Part shown: in pieces, positions 1 through 11,107 of the stretch | Position numbering within the stretch: position 1 is the stretch's first letter | Layout of the letters: each line of letters opens with the position of its first letter | From: Torymus aiolomorphi | Lineage: Eukaryota > Arthropoda > Insecta > Hymenoptera > Torymidae | Direction of reading: 5' to 3' | NCBI GenBank assembly: GCA_036365515.1 | Contig: CM070874.1 | Span: 221,820,942 to 221,884,941 of the forward strand | DNA: 64,000 nucleotides | Made by a program: the position numbers and the translations under genes | The notes under the pieces: generated by a model | Databases searched by the model: none | What the model was told of the DNA's origin: nothing | Seen by the model: the letters and a program-made list of their open reading frames with translations, nothing else

Positions 1-168
1 GGGTCTCGCTCCCCGGACGTACGTCCGGCTACGCTAGCGCCTGGCCAGGACTTACCTCGTATCGAGAGTTACGGCGACGAGTATCGGCGCGGCAGCGCTG
101 GCTCGTTCGCCGGCGTCTCTCTCTCCTTCGGCGACGGACTGGCCGTAGCTGGCTATCGGCCGCACTGT

Positions 169-216
<48 letters not shown>

Positions 217-570
217 TCACTCTATCGGCCGCAGTCGAGCGCCGCTCACTCTCTCGCTCCCGTTCGCTGCACCGCACAATACCCGCTGCACTCTCGTGCG
301 CTCCTCCAACTCTCTCGCTTTTCTCGCGGGGAAAAACTCTCTGTCTGCACGGAGCAGGCACCGGGCACAGGCTGTAGCCTAAGCGATACTGATCGCCTGT
401 TCCCTTGTCGGCACGCGCAAGCATCTCTCGGCCTTGCCCTTTGCGCAAGGTTGAGAGACGTTTACCTCTTCGGTATTAGCGCGTGCCGTCGCGATGTGCC
501 GAGACTCGCCTCATATCTCCTTAGCGCACACCGATACACACATACGTGCGCACGCACGCGCGCCGGCCGT
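1..570. other. GC-rich stretch, no supported gene
   Basis: This part is GC-rich and carries a pure CT dinucleotide run at about 174-214, plus CT-rich and CG-rich flanks. The only open frame is on the minus strand and reads the CT run as an Arg/Glu repeat, which is what a GA microsatellite always gives, so I do not call it coding. It could be the promoter or 5' end of a gene lying outside the window. Confidence 0.4.
174..214. repeat. (CT)n microsatellite
   Basis: Uninterrupted CT dinucleotides directly visible. Confidence 0.95.
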
Positions 571-576
571 TACATT

Positions 577-3040
577 ATTTACTAAATATTGTATACTTAT
601 AGGTACAGTCTTTAGGCTGTAAGTATAGGCACATCTCCTTTGACATCCACAATTTAGTTGCTCGTTGATAGATTTAAGACTTGGGTGGCCTTAGCGTAGG
701 AAATATATTTGGACCCATGAACTAAATAATATTGTAGATAACTTATACGAAAGAACCAAAATCAACCTTGATTATGTGTAAATTATAGCTAAAGATACTA
801 AGTACCTATAAGCATACAAAATTTTCTAATTACATAGAATATTTTGTATACTCATAGGTAGTACCTTTAGTTACAACTTTTATTACTCGCTAAGTCACTT
901 ATGGGCTTGGCTGACTTTATCGCAGGAAACATTGGAACCGTATCGACAAAATGACTTGATTCATATTTGACTATAATAGTTATGGCTTGTATGTATTGCT
1001 TTTTTTAAATAAAATTTATATTTAACATGATATTTTTATCAAATCATACATTTTCTTTTAATGTAAAGCAATGTTTTCAAAAACATACTTAACCATTACG
1101 GTCACAAAGAATCATATCAAATATGATACCATTTGGTCCATTGAGTTCAAATATGTCCAGCGATAAAGTCACCCAGCCTATATAAATGTGAATTTTTTAT
1201 AATAAATTATGGTATTAATTTATTTATATTATGACCATTTCTATTTATAAATTAATAATGTGAAAGAGTTAAAATTATATGATTAATCATATTAAAGAGG
1301 ATTGACATGTGCGTAGCTGGCGCTGTAATTTTCTTAATGTTTTATTTATGCTTTGCAATTATTTTATATATAACACTATACAAGTTATTGTTAAAAAATT
1401 TACAATGAAAGAAGAAACCCTTCAGTATTGCTAAATGCTACTTGATCATTAAAATATAGCTTACAGCTTGTTTGCTAAATGCAGCAGTAAATTTAGAACA
1501 ATTATATTACATTTATAACATAAAAATGTAAACTATAGTTTAATGATTAAATAACATTTACCAATACTGTATATGTCAGGACAGAAACAAAAATACATAA
1601 AAGTGTACGGGCTTACACAGATATAAACCTGGGGAACATAACCTCAGCGATGACAGCATGAGCACGGGCAGCAGCAGGTCTTTCTAAACGTAGAAGCCAC
1701 AATGACCACTCCCTCACGTTCGAACTTTCGTCGTCGGTAGTCGTAACTCCTAATACATGAAGCGCGAAAGCGCAGGTTGCCACACGTTGTCCCTTGTTCG
1801 ATGACTACCACGCACACGTATAATTAGTCACTAGAGAGGGAGGAAGAGAGAGGGGCGTCTTCGGAAATGCAGGTGTGCAGCAGTCAGCGAGAACTCGAAC
1901 GTAAGTGAGTGGTCATTGTGGCTTCAAGGTTAAGAAAGACCTGCTGCTGTCCGTGCTCGTGCTGTCATCCCTGGGTTTATGTTCCCCAGGTTTATATCTA
2001 GGTAAGCCCATACACTTTTATGTATTTTTGCTTCTGTCCTGTCTCATACAGTATTGCTTACAATATCGCTTACAGTATGTTAAAGGTTATGTTATAAATA
2101 TAATATAATTGTTCTAAATTTACTGCTGCATTTAGCAAACAAGCTGTAAGCTATATTTTAATGATCAAGGAGCATTTAGCAATAATGAAGGGTTTCTTCT
2201 TTCAATGTAAATTTTTTAACAATAACTTGTATAGTGTTATATATAAAGTACTTGCAAAGCATAAATATAACATTAAGAAAATTACAGCCCCAGCTACGCA
2301 CATGTCAATCCTCTTTAATATGATTAATTATATAATTTTAACTCTTTCACATTATTAATTTATAAATAGAACTGGTCATAATATAAATAAATTAATACCA
2401 TAATTTATTATAAAAAATCCACATTTATATAGGCTGGGTGACTTTACCGCTGGACATATTTGAACTCAATGGACCAAATGGCATCATATTTAATATGATT
2501 CTTTGTGACCGTAATGGTTAAGTATGTTTTTGAAAATATTGCTTTACATTCAAAGAGAATGTATGATTTGGTAAAAACATCATGTTAAATATAAATTTTA
2601 TTTGAAAAAAGCAATACATGCAAGCCATAACTATTATAGTCAAATATGAATCAAGTCATTTTGTCGATACGGCCCAATATTTCCTGCGATAAAGTCACCC
2701 AGCCGATAAGTGACTTATAGAGTAATAAAAGTTGTAACCAAAGGTACTACCTATGAGTATACAAAATATTATTTGTAATTAGAAAATTTTGTATGCTTAT
2801 AGATACTTAGTATCTTTAGATACAATTTACACACAATCAAGGTTGATTTTGGTCCTCTCGTATAAGTTATCTACAATATTATTTAGTTCATTGGGTCAAA
2901 ATATTTTTTCTGCGCTAAGGCCACCCAAGTCTTGAATCTATCAACGAGCAACTGAATTGTGGATCTCAAAGGAGATGTACCTATAATTATTAATTACAGC
3001 CTAAAGACTGTACCTATAAGTATACAATATTTACTAAATA
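577..3040. mobile_element. 2.4-kb foldback element with about 10-bp target duplication
   Basis: The two halves are inverted copies of each other. The left arm begins at 588 with ATTGTATACTTATAGGTAC and the right arm ends at 3028 with its complement. The match runs inward with scattered differences to about 1,735 on the left and 1,885 on the right, leaving a loop of about 150 bp. The element is flanked by the direct repeat ATTTACTAAAT (577-587 and 3029-3039), which I read as a 9-11 bp target site duplication. No transposase frame exists inside; the 60-90 aa frames present are chance. A long-TIR element with a 9-11 bp duplication fits a Mutator-like or Foldback-type non-autonomous element, but the superfamily is inference. 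Confidence 0.85.
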
Positions 3041-3047
3041 ACAAAAT

Positions 3048-3473
3048 GGGGGGGGGTCCAAAGTTTAGACGTCTCACTTGAAAATTGAAGTCAACTATAG
3101 ACGTGCTCAGTTTCGATATAAGCTACTGCAGATTGTGCAAAATTTCGAAATTCTAAATTACGAAAATCATATTTTTTAATCTAACAATTTGCCTACTGTC
3201 CAAAACACCGAATTTCATCAATACGATTTCAAAGCAAATATAACATTTTTCTAACGATTTATTTCGAAATATGTTTATTGTATCCCTATTAAAATTCTAA
3301 TAATGAAATTCTATGTTTTGGACAGTAGCTGAATTGTTACATTCGAAAATATGATTTTCGTAATTTAGAATTTCGAAATTTTGCACAATCTGCAGGAGCT
3401 GATATCTAAACCGAGCACGTCTATAGTTGACTTCAATTTTCAAGTGAGTCGCCTAAACTTTGGACTGCCCCCC
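3048..3473. mobile_element. small foldback element with G/C-run ends
   Basis: A run of G (3048-3056) followed by TCCAAAGTTTAG is mirrored by CTAAACTTTGGACTG and a C run at 3452-3473. The arms (about 3048-3210 and 3300-3473) also share the mirrored segments around TTGAAGTCAACTATAGACGT and GCAAAATTTCGAAATTC. No coding capacity. It lies directly beside the 577-3040 foldback. I could not define a clean target duplication. Confidence 0.75.
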
Positions 3474-3484
3474 AAACAAAATTA

Positions 3485-4405
3485 AAAAATATATTTAAAT
3501 AAAAAATCCACATTTACATAGGCTAGTCGCCTCCCCGCGCTGTCGCCGTCGCTATCATAACTGTTCTTGATAGCTGCTAATATCGAGTACACGTGGGCGC
3601 GCTCGGCGCCGCACAGTGGTGCCGATCGATGCAAAAGTGATGAAAATTCGTTCTTTAGTACAATAAGGCTCAAAAAATTTTTATAAAATACGTTTTGGAT
3701 TCGTGAAGTAATTTCCTACGATAAATCGTTTCCCTCATGGCTGTAGCATTGCTCTTTTTTAGTAAGGAATACGTTAAATGCCGTTTTTTTGGAGTTTATT
3801 TATTTTTTTTTTGTTTTTAAGTAGGATTAATTTTTTTTTTGTTTTATAATAAGCGCCCATTTTTTATAAATATAATTTTTTTCAAACAACTGCATAAGTC
3901 CTAGAATTTTGAAAAAAATTATATTTATAAAAAATGGGCGCTTATTATAAAACAAAAAAAAAATTAATCCTACTTAAAAACAAAAAGAAAAAAATAAACT
4001 CCAAAAAACGGCATTTAACGTATTCATTACTAAAAAAATGAGCAATGCTACAGCCATGAGGGAAACGATTTATCGTAGGATATTACTTCGGGAGTCCCAA
4101 ACCTATTTTATAAAAATTTGTTGAGCCTTGTTGTGTTAAAGCACGAATTTTCATCACTTTTGAGTAGATAGGCATCAATGTGCGCCGGCCTCGTGTGATT
4201 TTGCTATCGCGGGTCGGCATCGAGTAGCGCGAGCACGAGACTCGTTGACCATCATTTCTCCTTTCTCTACATTGGCAGAGGTGTAAAGTTATGAAATGTC
4301 AGTGTTCCTTCATACTAGAGTACAAGTAAAAGTTATTGTTATATAACTTACAGTGAAGGAGGAAACTTAGCAGTAAATTTAAAACAATATAATATTTATT
4401 ACAGA
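3485..4405. mobile_element. foldback hairpin (core 3632-4162) with borrowed foldback sequence
   Basis: The core is a strong palindrome: GTGATGAAAATTCGT near 3638 is mirrored by GAATTTTCATCAC near 4147, and ATAAGCGCCCATTTTTTATA is mirrored across a loop at about 3885-3908. The flanks share short stretches with the 577-3040 element: AAAAATCCACATTTACATAG near 3501 resembles 2414-2435, and the AGCAGTAAATTTAAAACAAT segment near 4370 resembles 1485-1505. This suggests either a related family or one foldback assembled with pieces of another. No gene. Confidence 0.65.
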
Positions 4406-4407
4406 CA

Positions 4408-4670
4408 TGGAGAAAAATATATTATTTTTTATAATAGCGCTGAGACACACTCGACATATGAGATTTTTACTATTTGAAATAGTACTTTTTATGACTGCTG
4501 AAAAATAATAAAAATTACTATTTCAAATAGTAAAATTTGCTACAAAAATAATAAAAATTATTATTCAAAAAGAAAAATTTGCTACGAAAATCATAAAAAT
4601 TACTGTTTCAAACAGTAAAAATCCCACATGTGGAGTGTATCCCAACGCTATAAAATAATAAATTTTCTCA
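4408..4670. mobile_element. imperfect inverted repeat, MITE-like
   Basis: The left arm (about 4408-4500) and right arm (about 4580-4670) are inverted copies, including a mirrored ATTTTTACTATTTGAAATAGT block and an AGCGCTGAGACACACTC-type block. Internal short repeats with AAAATTTGCTAC lie between the arms. No reading frame. Confidence 0.55.
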
Positions 4671-5370
4671 TAAACACAGTGATGTTTACAAATAAATTTT
4701 TCTCTGTGTCGATTTTTTCCTAATTCAATGATATGTGATAATAACTAATTATCACTTGTTAATATCACTTGCAAACCATACATATCAAATCATGAAAAGG
4801 ACAGTTTGGATAATTTCAACTCAGGCGTCGTTCATGTCATCACGCTAGTGTACTTATAGTGTGTATGGGTGATCTGGGGTACGCCAATAGTATTTAAACC
4901 ATGTAAATAAGGGCTTAAATATAGGTATATTTGAATATATTTGAAGCAGAAAAGATCTTTTTAGTTTTAAATAGTAATATTATGTATATAAATATATCTT
5001 TTTCAATATACCTATGTTAAACAGATATGATCTGTAAATTTTGTTATTATTAGCATAAAATGAAATTAACAATCCAATCCATATTAATACATTGATTTAC
5101 AGCTAAAAAATATTGCCAAATCGAGAATAAAATACAGCTCTATTTGTAGCTAAAAAATATAGCTATATTTTCACCTTTCAATCTACCTATATTTCCATTT
5201 AATAATAAATTTATAGGTGTATTTAGAAGTGAAAAATTAACTAAATTTTTACCTATTAGTAGCTGGAAATTTCCATGCCACTAAATATATAACTGGATTT
5301 CCAGTTATTCATAGGTGGAATTTAATTAACAGGGCGTGCACGTTCTGATATAAGTGTACACATGCGCATA
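4671..5370. other. AT-rich spacer, no gene seen
   Basis: Low-complexity AT-rich DNA with several short degenerate repeats of an ATAGGT(A/G)TATTT type. I see no coding frame, RNA gene or clear element boundary. Confidence 0.5.
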
Positions 5371-5536
5371 TGTACACTTCTTGATAGACTGATTCCTGTA
5401 GAACGCGCCTGATAAATTTAAAAATTCTGCAATCGCATTTAAAGTTAATGGCTACACTTGAATTGTCCAATAGGATTGCAGGATTTTAAAATTCAGTAAG
5501 CACGTTCCACGAGAATCAATGTCTATCGAGTGTACA
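5371..5536. repeat. 166-bp inverted repeat
   Basis: TGTACACTTCTTGATAGACT at 5371 is mirrored, with mismatches, by GTCTATCGAGTGTACA ending at 5536. The mirror continues through GAACGCGCCTGA/TAAGCACGTTCC. The loop is about 40 bp. MITE-like; no target duplication was defined. Confidence 0.6.
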
Positions 5537-5766
5537 TACAGTCACATACTCACACGTACATTAACACTGCAGTTACGCACTGATACATTTACAATCATAA
5601 TGTTTGTCAAATATGCAAGCACGTACACAGTTGTGAAAATAAAACTTATTTTTTAACGTTGAATTTCGGCTAACTCGCGCGATTATCGCGCCAGAAAATG
5701 GTCGATAAACTGGCACCATCATCGCGCGATATTTTTCAATAAGGTAAGGTTTTAGAAAGCAAATTA

Positions 5767-5950
5767 CTTACCTTTCTTTATTTAGCCAATTTTGATTTGG
5801 TATGTTGATTCAGTCCCTCCACTCGTTAGGTAATTTTTTTAATCTCTTCAATTTCAATAGTGATCAACAAATAATAAATTTATTATGGACAACCCATTGA
5901 TGGTCCTTCACAGTTCTCATAAATCACATTCACAATTAGGTCATACGTAA
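5767..5950. repeat. direct repeat, copy 1 of 2
   Basis: A block of about 180 bp containing GGTAATTTTTTTAATCTCTT and AATAATAAATTTATTATGGA recurs in the same orientation at 6418-6598 with about one difference in ten bases. The 470 bp between them is AT-rich and without a gene. Confidence 0.8.
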
Positions 5951-6417
5951 CACATATCTTTTTACTATTACCCAAGGTCTTTTTCTTTCTATAGTTTTGT
6001 AATAATAATAGTAAAGAATTTCAGGATAAAATATGTTAACAATGTGACTTAAAATTCACTTACAAATTGTACAGAAAAGAAATTTTTATTGAGTAGCTGG
6101 ATCATCGCTGGACCAAAAGTGAATGTCCAAAACTCTTTCGAAAGCAGAATTTCTGGCTATTGCTTTTAACATAATATTATTTTTATTTTGACATTTGTGT
6201 TTTTGTGTAGAAAACTTATGATTAATTGGTAAATTGAATTTTTAATTTTTGTAATTAAAAATGTGATTAACTAATAGTTAAAGTACTATGGGCAACCCAT
6301 TACATACATTTACAATACTCATGTTTCAAGTTCAGTTTTCTATCAACCGTAATCTATCAAAGTCATTTTATCACCCAAGGCCTTGATAATACTTATCCAA
6401 GAGAAAAATAAACTGTA

Positions 6418-6598
6418 CTTCTCTTCATTTAGCCAATTCTGATTTGGTATGATGTGTCAGTCTCTCCACTCGCTAGGTAATTTTTTTAATCTCTTCAATT
6501 TCAATAGTGATCAGCAAATAATAAATTTATTATGGACAACTCATTGATTGTCCTTCAAAGTACTCATGATACAAATTCAGAATTAGATCATACGTAGC
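6418..6598. repeat. direct repeat, copy 2 of 2
   Basis: Same-orientation copy of 5767-5950. The two copies could be remnants of a local duplication or two fragments of one dispersed family. Confidence 0.8.
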
Positions 6599-6940
6599 CC
6601 ATTAACTCATTCTTTAAATGATACAATCACGCATGCGTTTTTCTATCTTGATATGAATTTTATAATACTTAATTGTAATATAGAAACTCAACGTAAACTA
6701 TAAACAATAGAGCATAAAGTCTACTTGACTATTATAGATATAATAAATGTTTAATTAGTTGACTATATCTATGAAGATACTTTGAAACATTATATCTAAT
6801 TAATGTTGTTTTAAAACTTTATTTTTTTCTTTGTGTTTTGGTGTAACAAATTTGTCTTTTAACTTGATGAAATATTCTTTAATGTTTTGAATTTCAAATA
6901 TGATTAATAAATGGTAAGGGTAAATTGAACAACCATTATT

Positions 6941-7059
6941 GCTTCCTCATAGAGAAAGCTTTGTAATAGTAAAATTTTAATTTTCTTTAAATTGCTCTAG
7001 AAACATGAATAAATGTGTTAGAAGTTTGTGCCACATGGTTTTAGAAAATGTCTGTATGG

Positions 7060-7134
<75 letters not shown>

Positions 7135-7141
7135 TGCGTGC

Positions 7142-7217
<76 letters not shown>

Positions 7218-8306
7218 CGCTTTATTTTCGGATCTACTCGGTCGATTTTAACCGGACGTATCTCATTTTTTTTGTTTTTTGATTCCGAATTCGGAAAAAA
7301 AATAATTTTGTACGACTAACTGATTCGTTTTTGTTTTATGTCGAATTTTTCATTTTCGAAAAATTTATTTTTGATTCTTTTTAATGATTGGATTTAAATT
7401 TTATAATCGGATGCGTAGCGTTCGAAAGAGCATAAAAAAACCTATATTTAAGAAAAAAAATTTCTTCAGCTATCACGGTTATTTTGTTATTAACAAAAAC
7501 GTATTTTTTTTTTTAGGTGCTTATTACTCCCAAACTAAATGGTCAATTTTTTTGAGAAAAATCATGATAATGGAGATTACGAATATCTATAATCTCTATA
7601 AAATTGAATCCATTCTGTTGGTTAGTTTTTGAGAAAAAAATTATAAAATGAAAAAACCGTGTTTTAGGTGGCGACAATTTACGGGAGTAAAATTGTGTTA
7701 ATCGCTTCAAAATTCCTTGTAGAGGTAGATTTTTGGTTGCCACCTGCACCTTTTTTTGGGATAGATGATTGGTTCATAAATTTAAGAGATTTTTGAGGTT
7801 AAAATTTTTGTAACCTCTTTTTCGAATCGTAATTTCTCGAGAACGGCTGTATGTATCAGAATGGGATAGGTAGCATTTAAAAGAGTATTAAAATACCTAT
7901 ATTTTCTAAAAAAAAAAAGTTTCTAGCTATCACAGTTCTTTGGTTTTTGTTTGGTTGTTGTCACGCGATAACTACATTAAGAAAATCAACCAATAGTCCT
8001 AAAATTTGGGAGAGATATATTTTTTATATCTTCAAACTGAATTCGTTGCCCAATAAAATCGAACTATTACGATGAAAGATATTTGAGGTTTAAAATAAAA
8101 CTAATTGAACATGTGATAATATTTTGAAAAAATTGATTTATAAAAATATCGGGTTGTCCCACGAGAAAAAGAGTAACAAGAATGAATTTTCGAAAAATAT
8201 ATATTAATTTATTACGAATATTCATAAAGAAAATTGGGTATGATACAATTAATTATTGTTATAAAAAATTACAAAAAAATGAATAAATACATTATTTTGA
8301 GGAAGC
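6941..8306 (+). mobile_element. 1.37-kb TIR element with internal TG tract, copy 1
   Basis: The ends carry a short inverted repeat, GCTTCCTCA at 6941 and TGAGGAAGC ending at 8306. Just inside the left end is a TG microsatellite (7061-7214) interrupted by CGCGTGCGTG. The rest is AT-rich with an internal degenerate duplication: the block with CCTATATTT and AGCTATCACGGTT near 7440-7480 recurs near 7895-7940. A second copy in inverse orientation, including the interrupted TG tract, is at 34081-35455. Frames inside the TG tract (Val-Cys repeats) are not genes. The family is unknown to me; structurally it is a non-autonomous DNA element. Confidence 0.75.
7061..7214. repeat. (TG)n microsatellite
   Basis: Over 70 TG units with a CGCGTGCGTGCGTGCGTG interruption at about 7131-7148. 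It belongs to the surrounding TIR element, since the same interrupted tract occurs in its second copy. Confidence 0.95.
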
Positions 8307-8552
8307 TAAGTACCAATGTATTTGCAGCGGTTTGTTATTTTTAGAATAAATAAGTATTTATTTTTGTTATCATAGTTATGAATATAAAAATAGGTATATA
8401 TGAAATAAATATAAAAGACGCATATTTAATAGTCAGATAGGTTCGTTAACGAATAATTATATATTAGTTATCTAAAATTACTATGATTTCTGAAGATTCA
8501 ATTTTTCTTCTTTTTATGTTGATGGTTTCTGTTTTAACAGTGGGAATAGTTT

Positions 8553-8690
8553 GTGACAATTCTGATGTTGACGAGATTTTTGTTGATGATGCCGATGTTC
8601 CTGATGTCGATGGAGATGGGTGCAGACGATGAGGTTAGATATTCGCTTAAGAACTTCGCTGATTGGCTAAAAAATTTAGTTATATACATA
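8553..8690 (+). other. weak Asp/Glu-rich coding-like segment
   Basis: After an acceptor-like TTTTAACAG (ending about 8540), one frame reads an acidic stretch (Asp-Val-Asp-Glu and Asp-Val-Asp-Gly-Asp-Gly). It stops near 8630, and another frame then reads on as GADDEVRYSLKNFADWLKN. The two would need a frameshift to be one exon. It may be a decayed exon of the gene at 9804-11068, or chance; I give it little weight. Confidence 0.15.
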
Positions 8691-8766
8691 TATGGAATGA
8701 CCTGTGTAATGTGTATGTGTTTCACATTTCGATTTCGTGTCGTAATCATATACCGGATGATGACTT

Positions 8767-9028
8767 ATCGTAATCATAGAGGTATTATAGATAGAGTAGG
8801 GAAGTCAGGCCTTCGGCCGTCGCAGAGTTAGAAAGAGAGAGAAGCGGGAAGTAGCTATCTCTCTCTACTCGCGCGTGCACAGTACGCGCAGAAAGGGAGC
8901 GTGAGCGCGCGTGAAGAGAGAGATAGCTACGTCCCGCAATCTTCTCTCTCTTTCTAACGTTCAGACATTTTCACTTACGGGCAGCCCTATGTCCCCTGCT
9001 CTATCTATAATACCCCTATGATCGTAAT
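8767..9028. mobile_element. foldback, 262 bp, GA/CT-rich arms
   Basis: ATCGTAATCATAGAGGTATT at 8767 is mirrored by ATACCCCTATGATCGTAAT ending at 9028. Inside, a GTTAGAAAGAGAGAGAAGCG block at about 8828 is mirrored by CTTCTCTCTCTTTCTAAC at about 8941-8958. GC-rich loop with alternating GCGC. No gene; MITE-like. Confidence 0.7.
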
Positions 9029-9217
9029 ATCGTGTCTTATCTTATATAATCATATCGTGTCTTTACACAAAGTATTTCACTGTCGCCATATCTGTTTTGC
9101 AGTAAGCACATATGTACGTACATACTTTCATTATTGGAAGAATATTGTCGGAAAGGATCAACAGACATCAAGTATTATTTACACAAGTACAGTAAAAGTA
9201 AATATCAATATCATTAT

Positions 9218-9383
9218 TTAAGTGGCATGGTATGGTTTGTGCACATAAGAATTATGCACATATTTATTGTGCACACTTTAGCATTGGAGTATACACATAG
9301 ATATAGATATACACCAATGCTAAAGTGTGCACAATAAATATGTGCATAATTCTTATGTGCACAAACCACACCATGCCATTTAA
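9218..9383. mobile_element. near-perfect hairpin MITE flanked by TTAA
   Basis: Arms of about 65 bp (9222-9287 and 9318-9379) are almost perfectly complementary and contain GTGCACATAAGAATTATGCA and its mirror. TTAA is present at both edges (9218-9221 and 9380-9383), as expected for a TTAA-specific (piggyBac or Kolobok type) non-autonomous element. A transcript would form a long dsRNA stem, so a small-RNA precursor is an alternative or additional role. Confidence 0.8.
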
Positions 9384-9399
9384 GTTATAATTTAATTAA

Positions 9400-9757
9400 C
9401 CTTTTGAGTAGTTTTTCTTATTTATAAAATGCAATTTGTAATCTTTAGTATGGAAATTTTTAAGGTTATATGTTTGTCACGTGTATGTTTGCACTGATCA
9501 ATTTAATCATTAATTATTCATTATTTAAATTATTATTTGAGTAACATTTAGAGTAGCTTTTCTTATTAGAATTTTTAAAATGCATTTTGTTAGCTTAAGT
9601 ACGGGAATTTTTAAGGTTATATTTGTCATGTGTATGCTTGCACTGAACAGTTTAATCATGAATTATTCATTATTTAAATTATTATTTGAGTAGCCGTTTG
9701 AGTAGTTTTTTGTTAGAATTTATAAAATGCAATTTGTAATTTTTAGTACAGAAAACA
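9400..9757. repeat. tandem repeat, about 147-bp unit, 2.4 copies
   Basis: GAGTAG(T/C)TTTTCTTA recurs at 9406, 9551 and 9700, with the shared downstream blocks AAAATGCA(A/T)TTTGT and GGTTATAT(G)TTTGTCA(C/T)GTGTATG. The third copy is truncated just before the predicted gene. Confidence 0.8.
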
Positions 9758-9803
9758 AAGCTATTAAGTATTTACTTATATATAAACAATGGAATTGCCA
9801 TAG

Positions 9804-11068
9804 TCTTCCCATGAAGATTTAGTAGAATTGACTGATAAAGATGAAACGACGTAAGTCAACGAATTTTTTTTTAAATGTATATTATATTTTTAATTATATA
9901 AATAAAATAGTAAATGTATGTAATTTTATGTTGCAGAGAACTAATTGGACATGTTGATGAAATATGCGCTGCTCAAGAAGTAGGTCAGAACTGAAAATAC
10001 AAATTATTTAAATTTTTTCTCAACAACAATTGTACAAAGAGAGTACAGTGCTTGATATGGGGCGACGAACTTATTCATCGGTATCAAGAAGAAATAATAA
10101 TTAATCGGGTAAGTATCTTGATTTCAGGGAAAGAAAAATTATTATATACAATACATACATATAGTTCAATGTACTTATATACAACATTTAAAGTTTTAAA
10201 ATTATATGTGGTTTTTGTTTTTTGTTGGGAAAAAGAAATTCATTAATATTATAATTTAATATTAATATTATTAATTTAATATTATAATGTATTATATTGT
10301 GTGTGTGTGTGTGTGTGTGGGTGTGTGCGTGTGTGTGTGCGCGTGCGTGCGTGTGCGTGCGTGTGCATGTGCGTGTGTGTATGCGTGCGTGTGTGTGTGT
10401 GTGTGTGTGTGTAAATGCAAATTTTACAATCCCGCAAAAACTATATCTAATTAGTTAAATTTTACTTTACATTTTAAACACAGTCTAATTTTGCTTTACA
10501 TTTTTGTTTAGAAAGTTCACATCGAAGGTGGATACACAAAAACCGTTCAAAACACATTCCTAAAGGAAAATCAGAACTTAGTGCCATATGAATTAATAAT
10601 TCAAAAAAGTACCGTCTTAGAGTTTCTGGGTTATCATTTACCTGCTACAGCTGCTGTTGCTGAGGAACCCACAGATGTCATATTTGAGTCGATCACTGAG
10701 GCTTCGGGATTAATTTGTGAGTATTTATTGTTTTATTTATTTTATTTCATTTTATATTTTATTTTCCAATTGTAAAAAGTAAGGCCAATTAATACAAGTT
10801 TTAGAAAGTTTTTTAGTTTACATTCAATTCAATTTTGTCGATTTTCTTATTTTGTATTCATTGATCCATTTATTTACAGCTATTGTAGGGTATATTAGGA
10901 CCAACTTCACTCAATCTTCAAGCCGACTGGAAAACATGAGCTACGGTCGTGGAGCCATAACTGATGGTGTAAGGAAAATAACAGTTCAAGTTTATAATTA
11001 TGTACCTATAAATCTCGATAAAGGTGTCAATGTGAAAGTCATTGGTGAAGTTAAAAATGTTGGAAGTG
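9804..11068 (+). CDS. five-exon gene fragment, protein of unknown function
   Basis: Five segments join in frame across four GT-AG introns: 9804-9850, 9937-9979, 10049-10108, 10512-10716 and 10880-11068. The donors are GTAAGT, GTAGGT, GTAAGT and GTGAGT, and phases 2, 0, 0 and 1 all agree. Such agreement is unlikely by chance. The product starts acidic (HEDLVELTDKDETTELIGHV) and includes YELIIQKSTVLEFLGYH in exon 4 and GRGAITDGVRKITVQVYNYV in exon 5. I recognise no domain. The first exon follows an in-frame TAG (9801-9803) that comes four codons after an ATG at 9789. Either CCATAG is an acceptor and the true start lies upstream, or this is a pseudogene with a premature stop. Exon 5 ends at a GTACGT donor (11069), but no continuing exon was found before the LINE, so the 3' part is probably lost or displaced. 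Confidence 0.55.
10299..10412. repeat. (TG)n/(CG) microsatellite in intron
   Basis: Imperfect TG tract with GCGTGC variants inside the third intron of the 9804-11068 gene model. Confidence 0.95.
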
Positions 11069-11107
11069 GTACGTATAATCTTTTATATATTCTTAATTAT
11101 ATATAAC

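Noticed and set aside
29..448. 139-codon minus-strand frame with Arg-Glu repeats
   Set aside because: The frame crosses a CT microsatellite; composition is that of simple sequence and there is no domain or splice support.
7005..7319. Open frames of Val-Cys repeats and, at 35118-35376, Thr-His repeats
   Set aside because: They are translations of TG/CA microsatellites inside a transposable element, with no real ends.
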